This document shows, one piece after another, positions 8,507 through 19,041 of a DNA stretch of 64,000 nt. The notes beneath the pieces were generated by a model. The model saw only the letters and a list, made by a program, of their open reading frames with translations. It did no database searches and had not been told where the DNA came from. The position numbers and the translations under genes were made by a program. Location of the stretch: positions 3,579,001 to 3,643,000 of the forward strand of contig NZ_CP126307.1 in NCBI RefSeq assembly GCF_030144325.1, written 5' to 3'. The DNA comes from Bosea vestrisii. Its GTDB lineage: Bacteria; Pseudomonadota; Alphaproteobacteria; Rhizobiales; Beijerinckiaceae. The first letter of the stretch is position 1, and the number at the start of each line of letters is the position of its first letter.

Positions 8507-9208
8507 GTGCTCGTCGCCCGGATGAACTGGATGCAGATCGAGGAGCAGGCGAAGCGCGACGATCGCTGCGTGCTGCCGCTCGGCTGCGTCGAGCAGCATG
8601 CCTATCTGAGCCTCGCCACCGACGCGATCCTGTCCGAGCGCGTCGCCGCCGAAGCGGCCGAGCCGCTCGGCATCCCGGTCTTCCCGGTCCAGGCCTATGG
8701 CATGACGCCGGGCTTCACCGCCTATCCCGGTACGATCTCGCTCAGGATGACCACCTACATCGCCTTGATCGAAGATCTGCTCGAAGGCGTCTACCGTTCC
8801 GGTTTCCGCCGTATCGTGCTCGTCAACGGCCATGGCGGCAATTCGCCGGTGATGACGGCGGTGATCGAATGGATGGGCAAGCGGCCCGATGCCAGCGTCA
8901 AGATGCACAATTGGTGGGCCGGCCCGCGCTTCCAGGCAGCGGTGAAGGCGGTCGACCCGGCCGCCTCGCATGCCTCCTGGATGGAGAACTTCCCATGGAC
9001 CCGGCTCGAGGGCGTGACCTTGCCGGATGCGGTGAAGCCGCCCTTCAATGCAGCGCTCTATCACGCCGCCAATCCGCAGCGGAAACGCGAGATTCTCGGC
9101 GACGGCAATTTCCACGGCAGCTATCAACGTCCGGACGAGGAGATGCTGGCGCTCTGGGCGGTGGGAGTCGAGGAGACACGTGCAGCCATGGTCGAGACCT
9201 GGCCGTGA
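8507..9208 (+). CDS. Creatininase-family amidohydrolase (peptide-transport cluster)
   Basis: 233-residue enzyme of the creatininase/creatinine amidohydrolase superfamily, which opens cyclic amides or removes formamide-type groups using two metals. Metal-ligand motifs are visible: LPLGCVEQHAYLSLATDA (Glu, His, Asp), and NGHGGN with a preceding IVLVNG. I chose the GTG at 8507, which has AAGGA 8 bases upstream; ATG 8471 has no spaced ribosome site and ATG 8522 has a weak one. The gene is first in the operon with dppB-, dppC- and dppDF-like genes and a deacetylase-family gene. It probably processes the imported compound. True creatininase activity is not implied; the superfamily also includes formamidases and mycofactocin-type peptidases. 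Confidence 0.8.
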   Translation: MLVARMNWMQIEEQAKRDDRCVLPLGCVEQHAYLSLATDAILSERVAAEAAEPLGIPVFPVQAYGMTPGFTAYPGTISLRMTTYIALIEDLLEGVYRSGFRRIVLVNGHGGNSPVMTAVIEWMGKRPDASVKMHNWWAGPRFQAAVKAVDPAASHASWMENFPWTRLEGVTLPDAVKPPFNAALYHAANPQRKREILGDGNFHGSYQRPDEEMLALWAVGVEETRAAMVETWP

Positions 9209-9230
9209 GATTTTCGATGGGACGGCCTAG

Positions 9231-10202
9231 ATGCTGACCCACATCGCCGAGCGCATCCTGCAAGCCCTCGCCGTCATGCTGGTCATGTCGGCACTGGTCT
9301 TCATCGGCGTCTATGCGATCGGCAACCCGATCGACGTCTTGATCGGCCCCGATGTCAGCCAGGACATCCGGCTCGAAACCATTGCCCGCTACGGCCTCGA
9401 TAAGCCGCTCTGGGAGCAGTATTTCACCTTTCTCAGCCGCGTCCTGCACGGCGATTTCGGCCGCTCCTTCGTCTTCGGCATGCCGGTGCTCCAGCTCATC
9501 CTGTCGCGCCTGCCGGCGACGCTGGAGCTGACCCTCGCGGCCGTGCTCAGCGCGGCGCTGATCGGCGTCCCCGCCGGCATCTATGCCGGCTACCGGCCGG
9601 AGAGCGTCCTCTCCAAGACGATCATGGCGCTGTCCATTCTCGGCTTCTCGGTGCCGACTTTCTGGATCGGCCTCGTCCTGATCATGACCTTCGCCGTCGA
9701 GCTGCAATGGTTGCCGGCCGGCGGGCGCGGCGAGACCGCCTCGCTCTTCGGCGTCGAATGGAGCTTCCTGACGCTCAACGGGCTCTCGCATCTCTTCCTG
9801 CCGGCGCTGAACCTCGCCTTCTTCAAGCTCGCTCTGATGACACGCCTGGCGCGGGCCGGCACGCGCGAGATCATGCTGACCGACACGGTGAAGTTCGCCC
9901 GCGCCGCCGGTATCTCGGAGAGCGTCATCCTGCGCCGGCATGTGTTGCGCCTGATCTCGATCCCGCTCGTCACCGTCTTCGGCCTCGAATTCGCCTCGAC
10001 GCTCGCCTTCGCAGTGGTCACCGAGACGATCTTCTCCTGGCCCGGCATCGGCAAGCTGATCATCGACTCGATCCAGTCGCTCGATCGGCCGGTGATGGTC
10101 GCCTATCTGATGCTGGTCGCCTTCGTCTTCATCATGATCAACTTCCTGGTCGACCTGACTTATTTCGCGCTCGACCCGCGCCTGCGGAAGGGACGGGCGT
10201 GA
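9231..10202 (+). CDS. Peptide-type ABC transporter permease (DppB-like)
   Basis: 323-residue inner-membrane permease with six predicted membrane segments. It has the DppB/OppB N-terminal extension (RYGLDKPLWEQYFTFLSRVLHGDFGRSF) and the cytoplasmic coupling loop AGTREIMLTDTVKFARAAGISE, which contacts the ATPase. ATG 9231 lies 22 bases after the creatininase-family gene. The last base of its TGA is the first base of the next permease's ATG. It should pair with the DppC-like product, the fused ATPase and the binding protein encoded at 6259-7863. Confidence 0.92.
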   Translation: MLTHIAERILQALAVMLVMSALVFIGVYAIGNPIDVLIGPDVSQDIRLETIARYGLDKPLWEQYFTFLSRVLHGDFGRSFVFGMPVLQLILSRLPATLELTLAAVLSAALIGVPAGIYAGYRPESVLSKTIMALSILGFSVPTFWIGLVLIMTFAVELQWLPAGGRGETASLFGVEWSFLTLNGLSHLFLPALNLAFFKLALMTRLARAGTREIMLTDTVKFARAAGISESVILRRHVLRLISIPLVTVFGLEFASTLAFAVVTETIFSWPGIGKLIIDSIQSLDRPVMVAYLMLVAFVFIMINFLVDLTYFALDPRLRKGRA

Positions 10203-11080
10203 TGCGGACGGAAACGCCCATCGCCCGCTTCTGGAGCGAGTTTCGCGAGAGCCGGGTCGCGGTCGCGGCGCTCGTGGTCGTCGTCCTGATGATCGGCCTT
10301 GCCCTGCTCGCCCCGCTGATCGCGCCGCAAAACCCTTACGATCTCGCCAATCTCGTCCTCTCCGATGCCCGTCGCCCGCCGGGCTATGTCGGCGCCAGCG
10401 GCTACACCCATTGGCTCGGCACCGACGCGCAGGGGCGTGACCTGCTCTCCGCCATCCTCTACGGCCTGCGCATCTCCCTGCAGATGGGTCTGGTCGCCGG
10501 CGCAGTCGCCTTCACCATCGGCGTCACGCTCGGCATTTCCGCCGCCTATCTCGGTGGCCGGCGCGAAGCCTTCATCATGCGCGTCATCGATCTGCAGCTC
10601 GCCTTCCCGGCGATCCTGCTCGCCTTGGTGATCTCGGCGCTGCTCGGCCAGGGCAAAGCGCAGCTCATCGCCGCGCTGGTCGCGGCGCAATACGCCTATT
10701 TCGCCCGCACCGCCCATGGCGCGGCCTCGGCCGAGCGCGGAAAGGACTATGTCGAGGCAGCGCTTTCGACGCCGCTGCCGGCCCGGCAGGTGATCTGGCG
10801 CCACATCCTGCCGAACTGCCTGCCGCCGCTGATCGTGGTTGCGACGGTGCAGGTCGCCAGCGCCATCGCGCTCGAAGCGACATTGTCCTTCCTCGGCGTC
10901 GGCCTGCCCGTGACCGAGCCTTCGCTGGGCTCGCTGATCGCCAACGGCTTCCAGTACATGCTGTCCGGCCGTTACTGGATCTCGATCTATCCGGGCCTTG
11001 CCTTGATCCTGCTGATCGTCGCGATCAACCTGGTCGGCGACCAGATCCGCGACCAGGTCAATCCGAGGCTGAAGCGATGA
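10202..11080 (+). CDS. Peptide-type ABC transporter permease (DppC-like)
   Basis: 292-residue second permease of the importer. ATG 10202 overlaps the stop of the DppB-like gene (TGATG), which fixes the start. N-terminal OppC_N region (FRESRVAVAALVVVVLMIGLALLAPLIAP), then HWLGTDAQGRDLLSAILYGLRISL, typical of DppC/OppC; EAALSTPLPARQVIWRHILPN is the coupling helix, and LEATLSFLGVGLP marks a late membrane segment. It is followed by a composite repeat of about 110 bases and then the ATPase gene, so expression may drop between permease and ATPase. Confidence 0.92.
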   Translation: MRTETPIARFWSEFRESRVAVAALVVVVLMIGLALLAPLIAPQNPYDLANLVLSDARRPPGYVGASGYTHWLGTDAQGRDLLSAILYGLRISLQMGLVAGAVAFTIGVTLGISAAYLGGRREAFIMRVIDLQLAFPAILLALVISALLGQGKAQLIAALVAAQYAYFARTAHGAASAERGKDYVEAALSTPLPARQVIWRHILPNCLPPLIVVATVQVASAIALEATLSFLGVGLPVTEPSLGSLIANGFQYMLSGRYWISIYPGLALILLIVAINLVGDQIRDQVNPRLKR

Positions 11081-11116
11081 GGGGCCTTGGCGCCACGTCG
11101 CTGACGAACTCCGCAC

Positions 11117-11229
11117 TCACCCCTCCCCCTCGTGGGGAGGGGCAGGGGTGGAGGGCGAACGACCGGGTGAGCGCTCGCCAAGCGGGACGCCCCCATCCCC
11201 ATACCCTTCCCCACAAGGGGGAAGGGAGG
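11117..11229. repeat. Composite palindromic repeat (BIME-like), copy 2
   Basis: Second inverted pair of the palindrome seen at 6094-6244. The 11119-11170 unit has the stem CCCCTCCCC / GGGGAGGGG with the tail CAGGGGTGGAGGGCGAACGAC. The facing unit at about 11190-11229 has a diverged stem (CCCTTCCCC / GGGGAAGGG). It sits inside the transporter operon between the DppC-like permease and the fused ATPase. The transcript could fold into two strong hairpins there. Confidence 0.75.
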
Positions 11230-11257
11230 CGCGTCATCCTTCGCCCGAGAGGCTGCG

Positions 11258-12967
11258 ATGACCGACGCCCCTCTCCTCAAGGTCACCGACCTCACCACGC
11301 AGTTCTTCACCCGCGCCGGGGTGGTCAGGGCGGTCGACGGCGTTTCTTTCTCACTGCGCCGCGGTGAGGTGATGGGGCTCGTCGGTGAATCCGGCTCGGG
11401 CAAGAGCGTCACCGGCTTCTCGATCATCGGCCTCATCGACCCACCCGGTCGTGTTGCCGGCGGTTCGGTGAAGCTCGATGGCCGCGAACTGGTCGGCCTG
11501 CCGCCGGACGAGTTGCGCAAGCTGCGCGGTCGCGTCGTCTCGATGGTCTTCCAGGACCCGCTGATGACGTTGAACCCGGTTCTGACCATCGGCGAGCAGA
11601 TCCGGCTGGCGCTGGAGGCGCACGAGACAGTTTCCACCGCCGAGGCGCGGCGGCGCGCCATTGCCGGTCTCGCCCAGGTCCGCATCCCCCGCCCCGAAGC
11701 GACGGTTGATTTTTACCCGCACCAGCTTTCCGGCGGCATGCGCCAGCGCGTCGCCATCGCGATTGCGCTGCTGCACCACCCCAAGCTGATCATCTGCGAC
11801 GAGCCGACGACGGCGCTCGACGTCTCGATCCAGGCCGAGATCCTTGTTGAGATGAAGGAGCTCGTCGCCGAGCTAGGCACCGCACTGATCTGGATCAGCC
11901 ACGACCTCGCCACGGTCGCCTCGATCGCCCAGCACGTCGCGGTGATGCGGCTCGGCAAGATCGTCGAGGCCGGCCCGACGCTCGACGTGCTGACGCGCCC
12001 GCAGCATGCCTATACCCGGGCCCTGCTCGATGCGCTGCCCTCGCGCGCCAGACCGGGCGAATTCCTGCTGCGCGGCGGCGGCGTGCCCGATGCGTCTCCG
12101 CCCGCCCGCAAGCTGGCGGCTACCGCTGCCGCGCCGGTGCCTGGCGCGCCCTATTTCATTGCCGATCGCGTCAGCAAGCGCTTCGAGTCGCGGCCCGGCG
12201 CCTTGCGTGGCCTCGGCCAGAAGCTCGGCCTCGTGCAGCCGCCGCCAGCGGTGATGGCAGTCGACGAGGTCAGCTTGACCGTGCCGCGCGGTGAGGCGCT
12301 CGGACTGGTCGGGGAATCCGGCTCGGGCAAGTCGACGCTCGGGCGCATGGCCGCCGGCATCTATGCGCCGTCCTCCGGTACCGTCCGCTTCGAGGGCTGG
12401 CCGGTGATGAGCGGGGGAAAAGAGCCGCGCAAGCTCACCACCCGCATCCAGACCATCTTCCAGGACCCTTTCGCCTCGCTCGATCCGCGCATGCGCATCG
12501 GCGAGGGGATCGCCGAAGGGCCCCTCGCTCATCGTCTTGTCGATAAGGCCGGCGCCCGCGATTATGTTCGCGACTGGCTCGCCGCGGTCGGGCTCGATCC
12601 GGCCTTCGCCGACCGCTATCCGCACCAGTTCTCCGGCGGCCAGCGCCAGCGCGTCGCGATTGCCCGGGCGCTCGCCATGCAGCCCGACCTCGTCGTCTGC
12701 GACGAGCCGGTCGCCTCGCTCGACGTCTCGATCCAGGCGCAGATCATCAACCTCCTGATGCGCCTGCGGGCCGAGCTCGGCCTGACCCTGATCTTCATCT
12801 CGCACGACCTCTCGGTGGTCAGGCATCTCTGCGACCGGGTCGCGGTGATGTATCGCGGCCGCATCGTGGAAGAGGGGCCGGCGGGCGAGGTCTACGACAA
12901 CCCGCAGCATGACTACACCAAGCGGCTGCTCGCAGCGGTGCCGGTGCTGCCCGAGGCGGCTGCGTGA
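11258..12967 (+). CDS. Peptide-type ABC transporter ATP-binding protein, fused DppD-DppF
   Basis: 569-residue protein with two complete ABC ATPase domains, supplying both nucleotide sites of the importer. Domain 1 (about residues 5-260) has GESGSGKS, LSGGMRQRV and LIICDEPTTALD. Domain 2 (about 295-560) has GESGSGKST, FSGGQRQRV and LVVCDEPVASLD, with H-loops WISHDL and FISHDL. Fused DppD-DppF ATPases of about 550-620 residues are common in Hyphomicrobiales. It is preceded by the composite repeat and followed at once by the deacetylase gene, whose AGGAGG site lies a few bases after this stop. Confidence 0.93.
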   Translation: MTDAPLLKVTDLTTQFFTRAGVVRAVDGVSFSLRRGEVMGLVGESGSGKSVTGFSIIGLIDPPGRVAGGSVKLDGRELVGLPPDELRKLRGRVVSMVFQDPLMTLNPVLTIGEQIRLALEAHETVSTAEARRRAIAGLAQVRIPRPEATVDFYPHQLSGGMRQRVAIAIALLHHPKLIICDEPTTALDVSIQAEILVEMKELVAELGTALIWISHDLATVASIAQHVAVMRLGKIVEAGPTLDVLTRPQHAYTRALLDALPSRARPGEFLLRGGGVPDASPPARKLAATAAAPVPGAPYFIADRVSKRFESRPGALRGLGQKLGLVQPPPAVMAVDEVSLTVPRGEALGLVGESGSGKSTLGRMAAGIYAPSSGTVRFEGWPVMSGGKEPRKLTTRIQTIFQDPFASLDPRMRIGEGIAEGPLAHRLVDKAGARDYVRDWLAAVGLDPAFADRYPHQFSGGQRQRVAIARALAMQPDLVVCDEPVASLDVSIQAQIINLLMRLRAELGLTLIFISHDLSVVRHLCDRVAVMYRGRIVEEGPAGEVYDNPQHDYTKRLLAAVPVLPEAAA

Positions 12968-12984
12968 GCGACAGGAGGATCGAC

Positions 12985-13879
12985 ATGACCCAGCTCCAAC
13001 CCTGGCAATGGCCGGAGGAGACCTGGCGCGGCAAGGTCGAGCAGGTCCGCGCCGGCCGCAATCTCAAGCCGAAGAGCTGGCCGGGCGGGGCGCGCTGCGC
13101 CGTGGCGCTCTCCTTCGACGTCGACCACGAAACCAATGAGTTGCGCGACGGCGGCAAGTCGGTTGGCCGGCTGTCCTGGGGCCAGTACGGCAACCGTGTC
13201 GGCATGCCGCGCATTCTAGCGATGCTGGCGCGCGAGGAGATCAAGGCGAGCTTCTTCGTGCCGGCGGTGACCGCGCTGCTCTATCCCGACGAGCAGCGCC
13301 GCGTGATCGCGGAAGGCCATGAGATCGGCCTGCATGGCTGGATCCACGAGGTCAACACGGCGGTGCCGCCCGAGGCGGAGCGCGAGCTGCACCTGCGCTC
13401 GGCCGATACGCTGGAGAAGGTCACGGGCGTCCGGCCGGTCGGCATGCGCACGCCGTCCTGGGATTTTTTCCGAGGTGACGCTCGCCATCGAGCGCGAGCT
13501 CGGCCTGATCTACGATTCATCGCTCTTCGCCGACGACGACCCCTATGAATTGATCGAGAAGGGCGAGCCGACCGGCATGGTCGAATTGCCGGTCGAGTGG
13601 ATCCGTGACGACGCGGTCTATTTCAACATGAACCGCTTCCAGGCGTTGCGGCCCTATACGGCGCCCGAGGCGGTGTTCGACATCTTCAAGCGCGAATTCG
13701 ACGGCGCCTACGCCGAAGGCGGGCTTTTCCTGCTCACCATGCACCCGCACATCATCACCTACCGCTCGCGCTTCTGGATCCTCGAGGAGCTGGTCCGCCA
13801 CGCCAAGGCGAAGGGCGATGTCTGGTTCGCGACACATGCGCAGATCGCGGCCTATGTGAACCAGCAGGCGGGCCTCTGA
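12985..13879 (+). pseudogene. Polysaccharide deacetylase-family gene, interrupted by a +1 frameshift
   Basis: NodB-type deacetylase/cyclic amide hydrolase family (about 297 residues when corrected). The first part has VALSFDVDHETNE (metal Asp-Asp), IKASFFVPA, and HEIGLHGWIHE (metal His). It runs to TPSWDF at the T6 run 13464-13469, after which the frame goes wrong. The next frame continues the family with EVTLAIERELGLIYDSSLFADDDPYEL, ending LTMHPHIITYRSR and the stop at 13877-13879. The span is 895 bases, one more than a multiple of three, so five Ts instead of six restores one reading frame. ATG 12985 has AGGAGG five bases upstream. Either a sequencing error or a recent mutation; the rest is intact. 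PuuE-like relatives act on amides, which would suit this operon. Confidence 0.8.
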
Positions 13880-13892
13880 CACTCGTAAATAT

Positions 13893-13927
13893 GGGCAGGA
13901 TTCCGCTTGGTCAGCGGAACCCTGCCC
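13893..13927 (+). terminator. Stem-loop after the peptide-transport operon
   Basis: GGGCAGG and TTCCGCT pair with AGCGGAA and CCTGCCC, giving a 15-position stem with one A-C mismatch and a five-base loop, 13 bases after the deacetylase stop. The following run is only GATTTC, so it is a weak intrinsic terminator or a 3'-end stabiliser. Confidence 0.55.
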
Positions 13928-14007
13928 GATTTCGGCCGTTTTCGGTTCATTCGGAATTCAGGGCGCGCGGGCGTTCATCTCCGGAAGAACAACTGGAAAC
14001 GGATGTC

Positions 14008-16183
14008 ATGATGCGCACGAAAAACCTGCTCCTGCTCGGCACTCTTATCCCCGCCATCACGCTGTCGCAGGGCGGTTTCGCCGCTCCATCGCTCCAGCTT
14101 GCCCAGGCTCAGTCGGGTGATGACGACCGGCCTGATCCACGTCGCCAGCGGCCCGGCGGACAGGAGCGCCCCGCTCCCGGCGGGCAGGAACGCCCTGGCG
14201 CTCGTCCGGCCCCCGGTCAGCCGCCGGCTGCCCGCCCTGCTGCGCCGGAACGTCCGGCCGGGGTGGCCCCGAGCGCCCCGCGTCCGCCGACCGCACCGCA
14301 GGCAGCGCCGCCGGCCGGCCGGGCCGAGCCCGAACAGCCGCGCAGGCCCGCTCCGCCCGCGGCCCCCCGCACCTGGTCAGGTCGCGCCGCCCGCTCCGCA
14401 AGGCGCGCCGCGCGCTCCCTCGGCGGCACCGACCGCCCCACAGCGACCGGCTCCGGGCCAGATCGCGCCGCAGCCATCGCCCGCCCGGCCAAGTGCCCCG
14501 TCGGGTGACGGCGCTCCGCGTCGCCCTGCGCCCCCGCAGACGACTCCAGGCCAGCCTCCTGCAGCCGCTCCCTCGTCGCCGGCAGCGCCCACTCGCCCCG
14601 CGCCGGGCCAGCTCGCTCCCAGTGGTAGCACTCAGCCGCAGCCCGGCCAGCCCGCACCCGGCGCCGGCCGGTCGCCGGGAGCTCCGCCGCAGCCCGGAGC
14701 GACTCCGTCGCAACCCACCCCGCCGCAACCATCGCCGGGGCCGGCCCGCCAGCCAGGCCAGGCGGCTCCGGGCCAGCCCGCGCCGGGACAGGCGGTTCCC
14801 GCCCCCGGCACTCCGCCGAGGGCCGGCCAGCCTCAGCCGGGACAGCCTTCAGCCGTAGCGCCGGCCGGCCGCACCCCGGTAGCCCCGGCGCAGCCCGGCA
14901 CTGCTGCACCCACGCAGACGGCCCCGTCCCAACCATCGGCCGGACCCGGCCGCCAGCCCGGCCAGGCCGCTCCGGCTCAGGCCGTGCCTGGACAGGCCGT
15001 TCCCGGCCAGCCGCCTGTCGCCCCGAATGCCGGAAGTGCGCCGGGCGTTCCTGCCCAGCCGGGAACGGTGCCGTCGCAAGCGGCGCCCGGCGTCGGCCAG
15101 CAGCCCGGCACGCCCTTGCGGCCGGGCGTTGCTCCCGGGCAGGTGCAGCCTCCCCAAGGTCAGGCGCCGGCCGGCCAGCCCGTGCCTGACCGTCAGGGCC
15201 GTCGCGGCGGCATAGGCCTTGGCGGCGCGGCCGCCATCGGTCTCGGCGCAGCCGCGATCGGCGGTATCATGGCGACGCAGGGCGCAACGCGGCTGGAGGA
15301 TATCCGCGGCCGCCGGCAGGAGACGCGCGAAGGCGATGTCACCATCATCCGCGAGCCTGGCCGTACCATCATCCGCGGCGACGATGATCGCGTCATCATT
15401 CGCCGCGACGAGACGCAGCGCTTCCGCGACCTCGGCCTCGACACCCGCAGCGAGCGGCGGGGCGAGGAGAATGTGACGATCTATGACCGCCCGGATGGCA
15501 CGCAGATCGTCACGGTGACCGACAACGACGGCCGGCTGCTCCGCCGCTCGCGGCGCGAACGCGACGGCGCCGAGTTCGTGATGATCGACAATGTCCGCCG
15601 TGACGGGCCGCAGGCCCGATTCGCCGAGGAAGTGGTGGTGCTCCCGCCGCCGGAGCTGCGCATCGCGCGCGAGCGCTACATCGTCGATGCCGAGCGCGCC
15701 GATGAGCGGCTGATCTACGAGACGATCACCGCGCCGCCGGTTGCGCCGGTGCCGCGCCGCTACACGCTCGACGAGGTCCGCTACTCGCAAGATCTGCGCG
15801 CCCATATGCGCAGCGTCGACATCGACACGATCAACTTCGATTCCGGCTCCTGGACGGTTACACCCAATCAGGGCGGGCGCTTGCAGGTGATCGCGCAGGC
15901 GGTCCGTCAGGCGGTCGAGCGGGCGCCGAACGAGGTCTTCCTGGTCGAGGGGCATACCGACGCGGTCGGCTCCGATGTCGACAATATCTCGCTGTCGGAC
16001 AGGCGGGCACAGTCGGTCGCCGAAATCCTGACCCGCGATTTCGGCGTGCCGGCCGAGAACCTGACGACGCAGGGCTATGGCGAGCAGTATCCCAAGGTCC
16101 AGACGCAAGGCGACTCGCGCGAGAACCGGCGCGTGACATTGCGCCGGATCACGCCGCTGCTCACCGGCCAAAATCAGCAATGA
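14008..16183 (+). pseudogene. OmpA-family outer-membrane protein with long Pro-rich segment; +1 frameshift
   Basis: Cell-envelope protein of about 724 residues once corrected. It has a signal peptide (MMRTKNLLLLGTLIPAITL...) then a Pro/Gly/Ala/Gln low-complexity segment of some 350 residues built from PGQ, PAPGQ and AQPG motifs. A glycine-rich hydrophobic stretch (GGIGLGGAAAIGLGAAAIGG) and a charged domain follow, ending in an OmpA peptidoglycan-binding domain (VEGHTDAVGSDVDNISLSDRRA, GYGEQYP, ENRRV). The early frame ends wrongly after the C6 run 14363-14368. The frame one base on continues the same Pro-rich composition, and 2176 bases equals 3n+1. Five Cs would give one frame. Similar proteins span outer membrane and wall. 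Base-calling error is more likely than inactivation. Confidence 0.75.
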
Positions 16184-16192
16184 GGTGAAGCG

Positions 16193-16212
16193 GGGTGGCT
16201 TGCGAGCCGCCC
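16193..16212 (+). terminator. Stem-loop after the OmpA gene
   Basis: GGGTGGCT / AGCCGCCC form an 8-bp stem (one G-U pair) with a TGCG loop, starting 10 bases after the ompA stop and followed by TGCCTTTCTC. It is a plausible Rho-independent terminator, though the T tract is interrupted. Confidence 0.5.
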
Positions 16213-16306
16213 TGCCTTTCTCGTCAGGCCATGGAACAATCCCGGCCTGCTTGGCGTTCCTTTTTGGGGCAGGCTGGTCTTGCGCCTGCCCGACTGGAGC
16301 AATGCC

Positions 16307-16588
16307 ATGCGCAAGCACCCATGGGTCCTCCTCGGACTGATCGCCGCCGGACTGATCGTGGCGGACGCCGCCGCCGCGCAGTCCTCCCCGCCGCAACCCC
16401 AGCGTCAGCGCGCCCCCGGTGTGCCAATCGCGCCGAATGCGAGCGAGGTGCAGAAGCTCGAGCCGCGCTCCGATCGCGTCGAGGCAAGGCGCGAGCGTGA
16501 GCGGCTGGCGCGAGACCGTTCGGGACCGCCGGAGCCGAACCGCGAGATTCCGATGCCGAAGCCGGTGCCGTCGATCATCGCGCCTTGA
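16307..16588 (+). CDS. Small secreted Pro/Arg-rich protein, unknown function
   Basis: 93-residue protein that I do not recognise. ATG 16307 has GGAG eight bases upstream and begins a signal peptide (MRKHPWVLLGLIAAGLIVADAAAAQ). The mature chain is about 65 residues, charged and proline-rich (RSDRVEARRERERLARDRSGPPEPNREIPMPKPVPSIIAP), with no Cys and no domain. It follows the OmpA gene in the same direction behind a likely terminator, so it probably has its own promoter. A periplasmic or envelope location is inferred. Confidence 0.65.
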   Translation: MRKHPWVLLGLIAAGLIVADAAAAQSSPPQPQRQRAPGVPIAPNASEVQKLEPRSDRVEARRERERLARDRSGPPEPNREIPMPKPVPSIIAP

Positions 16589-16671
16589 TCGGAGCCGGCC
16601 TTAAAGGTCGCCGTTCCGGATTCAGATTCGGGTAAGGCTCGCCGCCTATGTTCGCGGCGAGGAGCCCTGCC

Positions 16672-16875
16672 ATGAGTGAAATGTCGGTCGCGATCGCGCA
16701 AAGCCTGATCAGCATGAAGTCGGCTGCGACGCAGCAGGCCCTGCAGCTCGAAATGGTCAAGCAGAACGCCGATTCCGACCAGGCCCTCGTCGCCATGCTC
16801 CAGCAGGCTGCCGATCAACAGCAGCAGGCGACGCTGCCGGCGGGCCAGGGCGGCAATCTCGACATCACGGCCTGA
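16672..16875 (+). CDS. YjfB-like putative motility protein
   Basis: 67-residue protein resembling the YjfB_motility family of small proteins of unknown mechanism. The first part, MSVAIAQSLISMKSAATQQALQLEMVKQN, then the amphipathic ALVAMLQQAADQQQQA, fit that family's pattern of two helices rich in Gln and Met. ATG 16672 is chosen because GAGGAG lies about 7 bases before it. It stands alone between a small secreted-protein gene and the thiamin riboswitch. Its function in motility is a family label, not demonstrated here. Confidence 0.6.
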   Translation: MSEMSVAIAQSLISMKSAATQQALQLEMVKQNADSDQALVAMLQQAADQQQQATLPAGQGGNLDITA

Positions 16876-16980
16876 ACCCCTGTCCTTACCGGTGCAATGC
16901 CTCTGGCGCATGCCGGCGCAGCGTCGGCCGACGGTTCTTTGCCAGTTGCGCGCAGATCACGACGGTTCTAACCTCCACCT

Positions 16981-17072
<92 letters not shown>

Positions 17073-17123
17073 CGGCTGCGCCACAAATGCATCCGCAGAC
17101 AGCGACTGGACCGTCAGACGCCC

Positions 17124-17154
17124 GGATCTCCTGAACCTGAGAGGGAGGAGATCC
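17124..17154 (+). promoter_or_regulatory. Expression platform: hairpin covering the thiC ribosome site
   Basis: GGATCTCCT (17124-17132) pairs perfectly with AGGAGATCC (17146-17154). The 3' arm contains the thiC Shine-Dalgarno AGGAG, eight bases before ATG 17159. No T-run follows the hairpin, so control is likely translational, by hiding the ribosome site when TPP binds the aptamer. Confidence 0.75.
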
Positions 17155-17158
17155 TAAG

Positions 17159-19036
<1,878 letters not shown>

Positions 19037-19041
19037 CGGCC

